Source: Actinomycetes bacterium
GTDB lineage: Bacteria; Actinomycetota; Acidimicrobiia; Spongiisociales; JAHEDJ01
Assembly (NCBI GenBank): GCA_024641245.1
Contig: JAHEDK010000014.1
Location: 1 to 64,000 of the forward strand
Direction of reading: 5' to 3'
Length of the DNA stretch: 64,000 nucleotides
The notes under the pieces were generated by a model. That model was not told the origin of the DNA. It saw only the letters and a program-made list of their open reading frames with translations, and made no database searches. The position numbers were made by a program, and so were the translations under genes. The stretch's first letter is position 1, and every line of letters starts with the position of its first letter. Below are positions 56,765 through 64,000 of this stretch, in pieces.

Positions 56765-57951
56765 TGCTCGATCCCAGCGTCCTACATCATCTCTCGGAAG
56801 CGGCTGTGGCGATCGAACTCGAAACGCCGGACATGACGCTCAACATCGGGCCGCAGCACCCGTCGACTCACGGTGTGCTCCGCCTCGTGGCCAAGGTCGA
56901 CGGCGAGCAGGTCTACGACGTTCAGCCCGTCATCGGCTACATGCATCGGGGATACGAGAAGATCAGCGAGGTCCGTACGTATCCGCAGATCATCACCTTG
57001 ATCAACAGGATCGAGTGGGTGTCCGGATACGCGAACGAAATCCCCTTCCTGGTCGCCGTCGAGCGGATCATGGGGCTCGAAGTGCCGGAGCGGGCGCAGT
57101 ACATTCGTCTGATCCTCACCGAGCTGACCAGGTTGTCGAGCCACCTCATGTTCATGGGCTCATATCCGCTCGAACTCGGAGCTTCCACCCCGCTCATGTT
57201 TGCCCTCCGGGAGCGGGAGCGGGTGCTCGATCTCATCGAAGGAGTCACCGGCGGGCGGTTTCACCCGAATTTCAACCGGATCGGAGGCGTCAAGCCTGCC
57301 GCCGGTGCGGGTCCCAGTCAGAAGAAGCTCGTCCAGGACCTGCCCAAAGGCTTTCTCGAGGACACACGCGACGCCATGGATCGGGTCCTGTCGACCTCAG
57401 ATGAGCTCGAAGACCTCATTGCCGGCAACGAGGTGTTGCTGGCCAGGACCAAGGGCGTCGGGATTCTTCCCCCCGAGGTGGCGATGGCCTACGGCGTAAC
57501 CGGCCCAAACCTCCGCGCCTCCGGTGTCGACTTCGATCTCCGCAAGAGGTCCGACTACTTGCCCTACGACCAGCTCGATTTCAAGACGGCCGTCACCGAA
57601 ACGGGGGACTGCTGGGATCGCTGGTGGGTCCGGCTCGTCGAGATTCGCGAATCGGCCAGGATGATCAAGCAAGCGGTCGATCAGATCCCCTCGGGGCCGC
57701 TGCAGGCCAAGGTTCCCCGGGTCATCAAGGTGCCGAAGGGCGAGATCTACGTGCGCGCCGAGAACCCGAAGGGGGAAATGGGCTACCACGTCATCTCCGA
57801 GGGCGGCCAGGTTCCCTACCGGGTGAAGATCCGCTCGGCCTCGTTCAACAACATCTCGATTCTCCCGCACATCCTCGAGAGGATCCTGATCCCCGACATC
57901 GTGGCGATCATGGGGAGCCTGGACTTCGTACTTGGAGATGTGGACCGTTGA
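56764..57951 (+). CDS. nuoD: NADH-quinone oxidoreductase subunit D
   Basis: NIGPQHPSTHGVLRLVAKVDGE...GYMHRGYEKISEVRTYPQ...GSLDFVLGDVDR. Confidence 0.95.
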   Translation: MLDPSVLHHLSEAAVAIELETPDMTLNIGPQHPSTHGVLRLVAKVDGEQVYDVQPVIGYMHRGYEKISEVRTYPQIITLINRIEWVSGYANEIPFLVAVERIMGLEVPERAQYIRLILTELTRLSSHLMFMGSYPLELGASTPLMFALRERERVLDLIEGVTGGRFHPNFNRIGGVKPAAGAGPSQKKLVQDLPKGFLEDTRDAMDRVLSTSDELEDLIAGNEVLLARTKGVGILPPEVAMAYGVTGPNLRASGVDFDLRKRSDYLPYDQLDFKTAVTETGDCWDRWWVRLVEIRESARMIKQAVDQIPSGPLQAKVPRVIKVPKGEIYVRAENPKGEMGYHVISEGGQVPYRVKIRSASFNNISILPHILERILIPDIVAIMGSLDFVLGDVDR

Positions 57952-57977
57952 GTGCCGTGAACGAAGTCCACGGCACG

Positions 57978-58040
57978 TTGCGAGTCGCGAGTAGCGAGTT
58001 GCCGGACTCTCGACGAGCGATCCGCGACCCGCGACCCGGC
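57978..58040. repeat. Degenerate heptamer repeats (AGTCGCG / CGCGACC)
   Basis: TTGCGAGTCGCGAGTAGCGAGTTG...CCGCGACCCGCGACCC between nuoD and nuoH. Confidence 0.65.
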
Positions 58041-58052
58041 GCCGGGAGTCTC

Positions 58053-58105
58053 GGAGTTTCGGGCTTGTGCCCGAAACTCCAACCTGACGCCCGAAAGGGG
58101 TCAGG
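58053..58105 (+). promoter_or_regulatory. Two consecutive hairpins in the nuoD-nuoH spacer
   Basis: GGAGTTTCGGGC-TTGT-GCCCGAAACTCC (12 bp perfect) and CCTGAC(G)CCC-GAAA-GGGGTCAGG, ending 2 nt before nuoH GTG. Confidence 0.7.
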
Positions 58106-58107
58106 CC

Positions 58108-59112
58108 GTGTCTGACCTCCTCTCCAACTTCTGGATCCTCCTCGCCATCAAACTCGTCGCCATCGCCGCTCTGGTTCCCGTGAGCGCGCTCGTCATCGGT
58201 ACGGCCGAGTTGAAGATCTCCGCGCACATGCAGTCACGCATCGGGCCGTACTTCGCCGGTGGCCGCTTCGGGTGGGCGCAGCTCATCGCGGACGGCATAA
58301 AGTTCTTTCAGAAGGAAGACATCATTCCCGAAGACGCCGACCGGCAGGTGTTCCGGTGGGCCCCGGCCCTGGTGTTGTTGTCAACGGTGGCCCTATTCGT
58401 CGTCATTCCCTTCTCGCCCACCCTGATCGTCCGCGACCTAGACCTGGGTGTCTTCTACGTGCTGGCCATCTCGTCGATCAGCACGATCGGCGTGCTGATG
58501 GCCGGATGGTCGTCCGCCAACAAGTACTCGCTCATGGGCGGTCTACGCGCCGCCGGTCAGCTCATCGCCTACGAGCTGCCGCTGGTGCTGGCCGTTGTCG
58601 GCGTCGTCATTCAGGCGGGAACGATGTCGATGGTGGGAATCGTCGAGGCTCAGGCCTCATTCGAAGTGTTCGGCACGATCGCGGTTCCCTATGTGGCCGT
58701 CCAGTTTGTCGGCTTCCTGGTCTTCATGACCGCCGCCCTGGCGGAGTTGAGCCGCATTCCCTTCGATCTCCCGGTTGCTGAGTCCGAACTGGTGATGGGT
58801 TTCGTCACCGAATACACCGGTTTCCGGTTCCTGTTCTTCTTCCTCGGCGAGTACGCCAGCATGTTCTCGATGTCCGCCATTGCAGCCACCTTGTTCCTGG
58901 GCGGCTATCACTTCCCCGGCCTCGATCCGGCCATCTGGGGTCCGGTAGTGCTGGTCGCGAAGATCTTCTTCCTGGCCTTCCTGATGATCTGGTTCCGCTG
59001 GACTTTCCCACGGCTACGCGAGGACCAGCTCCAGACCTTCGCCTGGAAGTGGTTGATTCCGGTGTCGCTCGCCAACATCGCGGTGACCGGCGTCTTCAAG
59101 GTGGTGTTCTGA
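58108..59112 (+). CDS. nuoH: NADH-quinone oxidoreductase subunit H
   Basis: RIGPYFAGGRFGWAQLIADGIKFFQKEDIIPEDADR...FVTEYTGFRFLFFFLGEY; GTG start. Confidence 0.95.
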   Translation: MSDLLSNFWILLAIKLVAIAALVPVSALVIGTAELKISAHMQSRIGPYFAGGRFGWAQLIADGIKFFQKEDIIPEDADRQVFRWAPALVLLSTVALFVVIPFSPTLIVRDLDLGVFYVLAISSISTIGVLMAGWSSANKYSLMGGLRAAGQLIAYELPLVLAVVGVVIQAGTMSMVGIVEAQASFEVFGTIAVPYVAVQFVGFLVFMTAALAELSRIPFDLPVAESELVMGFVTEYTGFRFLFFFLGEYASMFSMSAIAATLFLGGYHFPGLDPAIWGPVVLVAKIFFLAFLMIWFRWTFPRLREDQLQTFAWKWLIPVSLANIAVTGVFKVVF

Positions 59113-59585
59113 TGCGCCTCCGTCTTCCCAACTTCTTCGGCTCGGGCTTGCTGACCGGATTGTGGGTGACCCTCAAGACCCTGTTCACCAAGCCGGTCAC
59201 GGTGAACTATCCGGTCGTGAAAGAGACGCCCGTCCCGCGCGCCCGCGGCGTAATCGCCCTCGATCAGGATGCATGTACCGTCTGCATGCTGTGTGCCCGG
59301 CAGTGCCCGGACTGGTGTATCTACATCGAGGGGCACAAGGAAGAGCAGCCGCCCGCCCAACCGGGCGGCCGGGTCAAGAAACGCGCAACGCTCGACCGTT
59401 TCGACATCGACTATGCCCTCTGCATGTACTGCGGCATCTGCGTCGAGGTGTGCCCCTTCGATGCCCTGTTCTGGACTCCGGAGTACGAGTACTCGGAGTA
59501 CAAGATGGGGGCCATGATGCATGACAAGGACCGTCTCCAGGATTGGCTGCAGACGGTGCCGGAAGCCCCGGGACTGGAATCATGA
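59112..59585 (+). CDS. nuoI: NADH-quinone oxidoreductase subunit I (2x 4Fe-4S)
   Basis: CTVCMLCARQCPDWCIYIEG and CMYCGICVEVCPFDALFWTPEYEYSEY. Confidence 0.95.
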   Translation: MRLRLPNFFGSGLLTGLWVTLKTLFTKPVTVNYPVVKETPVPRARGVIALDQDACTVCMLCARQCPDWCIYIEGHKEEQPPAQPGGRVKKRATLDRFDIDYALCMYCGICVEVCPFDALFWTPEYEYSEYKMGAMMHDKDRLQDWLQTVPEAPGLES

Positions 59586-59614
59586 GCGCGCTTCGCTTCG
59601 CTCACAGAGTCCCG

Positions 59615-59642
59615 TGTCGCGAGTCGCGAGTCGCGAGTCGCG
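59615..59642. repeat. Heptanucleotide tandem repeat (AGTCGCG, 4 units)
   Basis: TGTCGCG AGTCGCG AGTCGCG AGTCGCG between nuoI and nuoJ. Confidence 0.85.
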
Positions 59643-59688
59643 CGATCAGCTACCAGCGACCCGCGACCACGACCGAAGGGAGGGCGCT

Positions 59689-60228
59689 GTGAGCGACTGG
59701 TTCTCCGAGCCGGCCAATTGGGTCTTCCTCGTCGTCGGCTTGGCGGTTGCCTTCTCGGCGTTGCGGGTCGTGACGTCGCGCAACGTGGTGCACGCCGCGC
59801 TCTACCTGGTCGCCACCCTGGCGGGAACCGCGGTGCTGTTTCTGCTGCTCTCGGCCGAGTTCGTCGCCTGGGTGCTGGTGCTGGTGTACATCGGGGCGGT
59901 CATCGTTCTCTTCCTGTTCGGCATCATGATCACCAGGGCGCCGATCGGCTACGACGCCACCCTCGACAACGACCACCGCGGCGTTGCCGCAGTCGTATCG
60001 GGTGCGCTCTTCTTGCTGTTGTCCTGGGTATCGATCGACTTCTTCGGCTCGACTGCCCTCAAGGACGTCGGCGATCCGACTGCCACCGACCTGCTCGGTG
60101 AGTCGATTCTCGGCCGGTTCGTGCTGCCGTTCGAGATCGTCTCATTCGTGCTGCTGGCGGCCCTGATCGGCGGCATCACCGTGGCCCGCAAGGACGCCAC
60201 CCCGCTCGAGGCGGAGGAGCGGGTATGA
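59689..60228 (+). CDS. nuoJ: NADH-quinone oxidoreductase subunit J
   Basis: [55 protein letters not shown] start. Confidence 0.93.
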   Translation: MSDWFSEPANWVFLVVGLAVAFSALRVVTSRNVVHAALYLVATLAGTAVLFLLLSAEFVAWVLVLVYIGAVIVLFLFGIMITRAPIGYDATLDNDHRGVAAVVSGALFLLLSWVSIDFFGSTALKDVGDPTATDLLGESILGRFVLPFEIVSFVLLAALIGGITVARKDATPLEAEERV

Positions 60229-60253
60229 GGACGCCTCGCTTTGCTTTGACGCC

Positions 60254-60281
60254 GTACAACCTACAACCTACAACCTACGAC
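60254..60281. repeat. Heptanucleotide tandem repeat (CTACAAC, 4 units)
   Basis: GTACAAC CTACAAC CTACAAC CTACGAC between nuoJ and nuoK. Confidence 0.8.
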
Positions 60282-60346
60282 GATTCAAGTACGACGCACG
60301 TTTTGCGCAGTTCGGGGCATGTCGTTTCGACGCCGGAGGCGGCGAC

Positions 60347-60652
60347 ATGACCCTCGTTCCCGTTCTCGTTCTAGCCGCCCTGCTGTTCTCGCTCGGGGTC
60401 TACGGCCTGCTGGCCCGTCGCAATGCCGTCCTCGTGTTGCTGGCCATCGAACTGATGCTCAACGCCGTGAACATAAACCTGATCGCCTTCGAAGCGATGA
60501 TTCGTGACAGCCTGGCGACCGGCCAGGTGTTCGCCATCTTCGTAATCACCGTGGCTGCCGCTGAGGTCGGCATCGGCCTGGCGATCGTGCTGCTCATCTT
60601 CCGCAACCGGGCAACAGCCAATGTCGACGAGTTCAACCTGATGAAGTGGTGA
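60347..60652 (+). CDS. nuoK: NADH-quinone oxidoreductase subunit K
   Basis: [32 protein letters not shown]...[22 protein letters not shown]. Confidence 0.95.
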   Translation: MTLVPVLVLAALLFSLGVYGLLARRNAVLVLLAIELMLNAVNINLIAFEAMIRDSLATGQVFAIFVITVAAAEVGIGLAIVLLIFRNRATANVDEFNLMKW

Positions 60653-60653
60653 C

Positions 60654-62687
60654 ATGACGAACTTCCTGCTTGCTGCTGCAGAAGAAGAAGTCCATGAGAT
60701 CGTCGCCGGGACGGGCGGCTTCTTCGGCGAGTACGCCTGGATCATGCTGGTGCTGCCGTGGATCGCGGTGCTCGGCATCATCTTCTTCGGCAAGCGGATG
60801 AAGTACCTCGGGGCAGAGATTGCCATCGCCATGCTGGCGTTCAATACGATCTGGTCGACAATCCTCTTCGTACTCAACATCACCAAAGGGGTCGTCTACG
60901 AGGGCGCCGTGGTGATCGCCGAGATCGGCAGCGACCTGGTCTTTGAACTCGGCTGGGTGGTCGACGGGTTGTCGATCATGATGTACTTCGTCGTCTCGTT
61001 CGTCGGCCTAGTGATCTTCATCTACGCGGTCGGCTACATGGAGGGAGACGTCCGGGTCACCTGGTTCTTCGCAGCCTTCACGATCTTCGCCGGCTCGATG
61101 CTCGTGCTCGTCGGGGCGCCGAACCTGGTGCAACTGATCATCGGATGGGAGGGGGTCGGCCTGGCCTCCTACTTGCTGATCGGCCACTACTGGGAGAAGA
61201 AGGAGAACTCATCTGCCGGCATGAAGGCCTTCTATACCAACAAGGTGGCAGACGTCGGGTTGATCATCGGCGCCATCATGGTCGGCGCCACACTCGGCAC
61301 CTTCCGGTTCAGTGAACTCTCCCGGGCGGCCGTTGAGCACGCAGACGATCTTGCCCTCGTGGCGGGCATGATCGGCGCCCTGCTGTTCTTCGGAGCGATG
61401 GGAAAGAGCGCGCAGTTCCCCTTCCACATATGGCTGCCGGACGCAATGGCCGGCCCGACTCCTGTGTCGGCACTCATGCATGCCGCCACCATGGTGACGG
61501 CAGGTGTGTATCTCATGGCACGGACGTTCCCGCTCTATCAGAACCTCGCCGAAGACATCCGGCCGTGGATGGTGGCGATCGGGGCGATCACGCTGTTCGC
61601 CATGGGATTGCTGGCACTCGTCGCAAACGACATCAAGAAGGTGCTCGCCTACTCGACCGTGTCCCAACTCGGCTACATGATGACCGCCGTCGCCGCAGGT
61701 GGATACACCGCCGGTGTGTTCCACCTCTTTACTCATGCGTTCTTCAAGGCGCTGCTCTTCCTCGGCGCCGGATCGGTCATCCACGCCGTCCACTCGAACA
61801 ACATGTCCGACATGGGTGGATTGCGCAAGGTGATGCCGCGCACCTACTGGACGTTCCTGATCGGATCGCTCGCCCTGGCCGGCATCCTCCCGTTCGCCGG
61901 TTTCTGGTCGAAGGACGAAATCCTCGTCACCCTCGGCCATGAGGGGTACACCGCCGTCATGTGGATCGCCATCGCCGGAGCGTTCGTGACTGCCTTCTAC
62001 ATGACCAGGGCCGTCACGCTCACGTTCTGGGGCACCTACAAGGGTCACGGACATCCCCACGAGTCGAAGCCGATCATGACCGTCCCCTTGATCACGCTCG
62101 CCGTCCCGGCCGCCATCATCGGCCTCCTCAACATCCCCGGAGTGGAGTTCGGAAACACCGGCAACTTCACCACCTGGCTCGGTATGCGTGAGGTTGTGAT
62201 GGGCGATCACCACGCCTCCGCCCCGGACTGGGGGATGGCTGCCATCGGCCTGGGCGCCGCTGTGCTCGGAATCCTCGCCGGTCTGGCTCTGTACGCACGG
62301 GACAGGGCAACCCAACAGGAACGAGACGAGTTCGAGATTCCCGTTCTCTATCCCTTGCTGCGTCGCAAGTACTACATGGACGACGCTGCGCTCGGTTTGG
62401 TCTGGTTGATCAAGGCTCCATTCGCCAACGCGATCAACTGGATCAACGACTACATCATCGACGGCATGGTCAACACGGTGGGGTTCGTGACGTCCGGTCT
62501 CGCCCACCTCGTCTACGGTGGGCTCGACCAGCGCGGCATAGACCTGGGATTCAATGCTATGGCGTACGGTTCCGGGGGTAGCGGTGAACGGTTGCGCCGC
62601 CTGCAAACGGGCCAGCTTCAGCAGTACGCGTCGGTGTTTGTCGGTGCAGCAGTGATGTTCGTAATCGGTTTCGTGCTATTCAGGTAA
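60654..62687 (+). CDS. nuoL: NADH-quinone oxidoreductase subunit L
   Basis: GWEGVGLASYLLIGHYW...AGPTPVSALMHAATMVTAGVYLMAR...STVSQLGYMMTAV. Confidence 0.95.
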   Translation: MTNFLLAAAEEEVHEIVAGTGGFFGEYAWIMLVLPWIAVLGIIFFGKRMKYLGAEIAIAMLAFNTIWSTILFVLNITKGVVYEGAVVIAEIGSDLVFELGWVVDGLSIMMYFVVSFVGLVIFIYAVGYMEGDVRVTWFFAAFTIFAGSMLVLVGAPNLVQLIIGWEGVGLASYLLIGHYWEKKENSSAGMKAFYTNKVADVGLIIGAIMVGATLGTFRFSELSRAAVEHADDLALVAGMIGALLFFGAMGKSAQFPFHIWLPDAMAGPTPVSALMHAATMVTAGVYLMARTFPLYQNLAEDIRPWMVAIGAITLFAMGLLALVANDIKKVLAYSTVSQLGYMMTAVAAGGYTAGVFHLFTHAFFKALLFLGAGSVIHAVHSNNMSDMGGLRKVMPRTYWTFLIGSLALAGILPFAGFWSKDEILVTLGHEGYTAVMWIAIAGAFVTAFYMTRAVTLTFWGTYKGHGHPHESKPIMTVPLITLAVPAAIIGLLNIPGVEFGNTGNFTTWLGMREVVMGDHHASAPDWGMAAIGLGAAVLGILAGLALYARDRATQQERDEFEIPVLYPLLRRKYYMDDAALGLVWLIKAPFANAINWINDYIIDGMVNTVGFVTSGLAHLVYGGLDQRGIDLGFNAMAYGSGGSGERLRRLQTGQLQQYASVFVGAAVMFVIGFVLFR

Positions 62688-62702
62688 GAGGAGGAAGAGT
62701 CA

Positions 62703-64000
62703 ATGGAGTGGTTTGACACCTGGGGCTTGAGCCTCATCGTGTTCCTTCCGCTGGTGGGGGCTTTGCTCTTGATGCTCCTCCCGCGGGAGCAAGAAGAGAG
62801 CCATAAGTGGGTATCGTTGATCACCACGGCCATCGTGCTGGTTCTAAGCGTCGTGGCAGCCGCCAATTTCGACTTTGGCGCCGCCAAGTCGTTCCAGTAT
62901 GAGGTAAATGAGTCGTGGATCTCGGCGATCGGAGCGAACTACCACGTTGGGATCGACGGCATCAGCCTTCCGTTGCTCGTGCTGTCGGGGTTCGTGACCC
63001 TGTTGTCGGTCATCTACTCCTGGAATCATTGGGAGGAACCGCGCAATCCCAGAGCCTTCCTGGCCCTGATGCTCGTTCTCCTGACCGGAATGAACGGAAC
63101 GTTCGTAGCGCTCGATCTGGTGCTGTTCTTCATCTTCTTCGAGCTCGTGCTGTTGCCGATGTACTTCATGATCGGCATCTGGGGTGACAAGTCCGAGCGG
63201 GAACTCCCGGTGTTCGGCAAGACCGTGTCTGTGCGCCTCTACGCGGCGATCAAGTTCTTCCTGTTCACACTGTTTGGCTCTGCGTTCATGCTGCTGGGTT
63301 TCCTGGCGCTCTACTTCAACTCGGCGGACTCGGTTGCCGGTCGGACGTTCGACATTCCTGCCCTCATCGCTCGTGCTCCTGAGCTGACGATGCTGCCGGT
63401 GGCCGGGTGGATCTTCGCCGGCTTGTTCCTCGGCTTCGCGGTGAAGGTTCCGATGTTCCCGTTCCACACCTGGCTGCCCGACGCTCACACCGCGGCGCCG
63501 ACCGTGGGCTCTGTGTTGCTGGCGGCCATTCTGCTGAAGCTGGGCTCGTACGGGTTCATCAGGATCGCTCTCCCGATCCTGCCCGAGCAGGCCAAGCAGT
63601 GGGCGCCGATCATCGCGATTCTGGCGGTCATCGGGATCATCTACGGCGCGCTGGCGTGCCTTGCCCAATCCGACATGAAGCGCCTCATTGCCTTTTCCTC
63701 GGTCGGGCACATGGGTTTCGTGATGCTCGGCATCGCCACCCTCACCGACGTCGGCATCAACGCCGCCATCATCGGCATGGTTGCCCACGGCGTGATCACC
63801 GGCCTGTTGTTTTTCCTGGCCGGATCGATGAGCCATCGTTATCACACCCGCGACATGGCCCGTCTCGGTGGCAACCAGTCGCTGATGCCGATGCTGGGGG
63901 GCATCCTTGCGTTCACGGCGATGGCCTCCCTCGGTCTGCCGGGACTGGCCGGGTTCTGGGGTGAGTTCATGTCGCTGCTCGGCTCGTATAACCCGCTCGA
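62703..64000 (+). CDS. nuoM: NADH-quinone oxidoreductase subunit M, truncated by window end
   Basis: GIDGISLPLLVLSGFVTLLSV...KVPMFPFHTWLPDAHTAAPTVGSVLLAAILLKLGSYGFIR. Confidence 0.94.
   Translation, partial: MEWFDTWGLSLIVFLPLVGALLLMLLPREQEESHKWVSLITTAIVLVLSVVAAANFDFGAAKSFQYEVNESWISAIGANYHVGIDGISLPLLVLSGFVTLLSVIYSWNHWEEPRNPRAFLALMLVLLTGMNGTFVALDLVLFFIFFELVLLPMYFMIGIWGDKSERELPVFGKTVSVRLYAAIKFFLFTLFGSAFMLLGFLALYFNSADSVAGRTFDIPALIARAPELTMLPVAGWIFAGLFLGFAVKVPMFPFHTWLPDAHTAAPTVGSVLLAAILLKLGSYGFIRIALPILPEQAKQWAPIIAILAVIGIIYGALACLAQSDMKRLIAFSSVGHMGFVMLGIATLTDVGINAAIIGMVAHGVITGLLFFLAGSMSHRYHTRDMARLGGNQSLMPMLGGILAFTAMASLGLPGLAGFWGEFMSLLGSYNPL

Noticed and set aside
61209-62606. 465-aa minus-strand ORF (and 62844..63845)
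   Set aside because: Antisense shadows of nuoL and nuoM, H/D/R/G-rich with no recognisable motifs

Overview
High-GC bacterial chromosome segment, probably an actinobacterium (inferred from a Bpa-type proteasome activator, the RDD/SpoIIM/DUF58/MoxR/DUF4350/DUF4129 neighbourhood and leaderless TANNNT promoters). It is densely coding. Main blocks: an NYN/LOTUS protein; a triple-GAF histidine kinase; a tyrosine phenol-lyase-like enzyme; glutamate dehydrogenase; a ClC channel; Bpa; DUF58/MoxR and ABC transporter loci; a sulfur-metabolism module (Mo oxidoreductase, FeS-NrfD fusion, TusA, DsrE2, ArsR regulator, rhodanese-MBL, SulP); a Tad pilus operon; an ECF sigma/anti-sigma unit; an FTR1 permease; a two-gene unit with a tandem-rhodanese lipoprotein and an 11-heme cytochrome c lipoprotein; and a nuo operon (A,B,C,D,H,I,J,K,L,M) with no nuoEFG in place. 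Main candidate novelties: (1) the multiheme cytochrome reads through one in-frame UGA followed directly by a SECIS-like hairpin, so it may be a selenoprotein; (2) the FeS-NrfD subunit appears to start at CTG; (3) two ATGCG-N6-CGCAT palindromes lie in front of the two arms of the sulfur module, a likely ArsR-family operator; (4) two families of dispersed palindromic repeats and a set of period-7 short tandem repeats occupy intergenic gaps. All calls come from reading the sequence and supplied ORFs; no database search was run.
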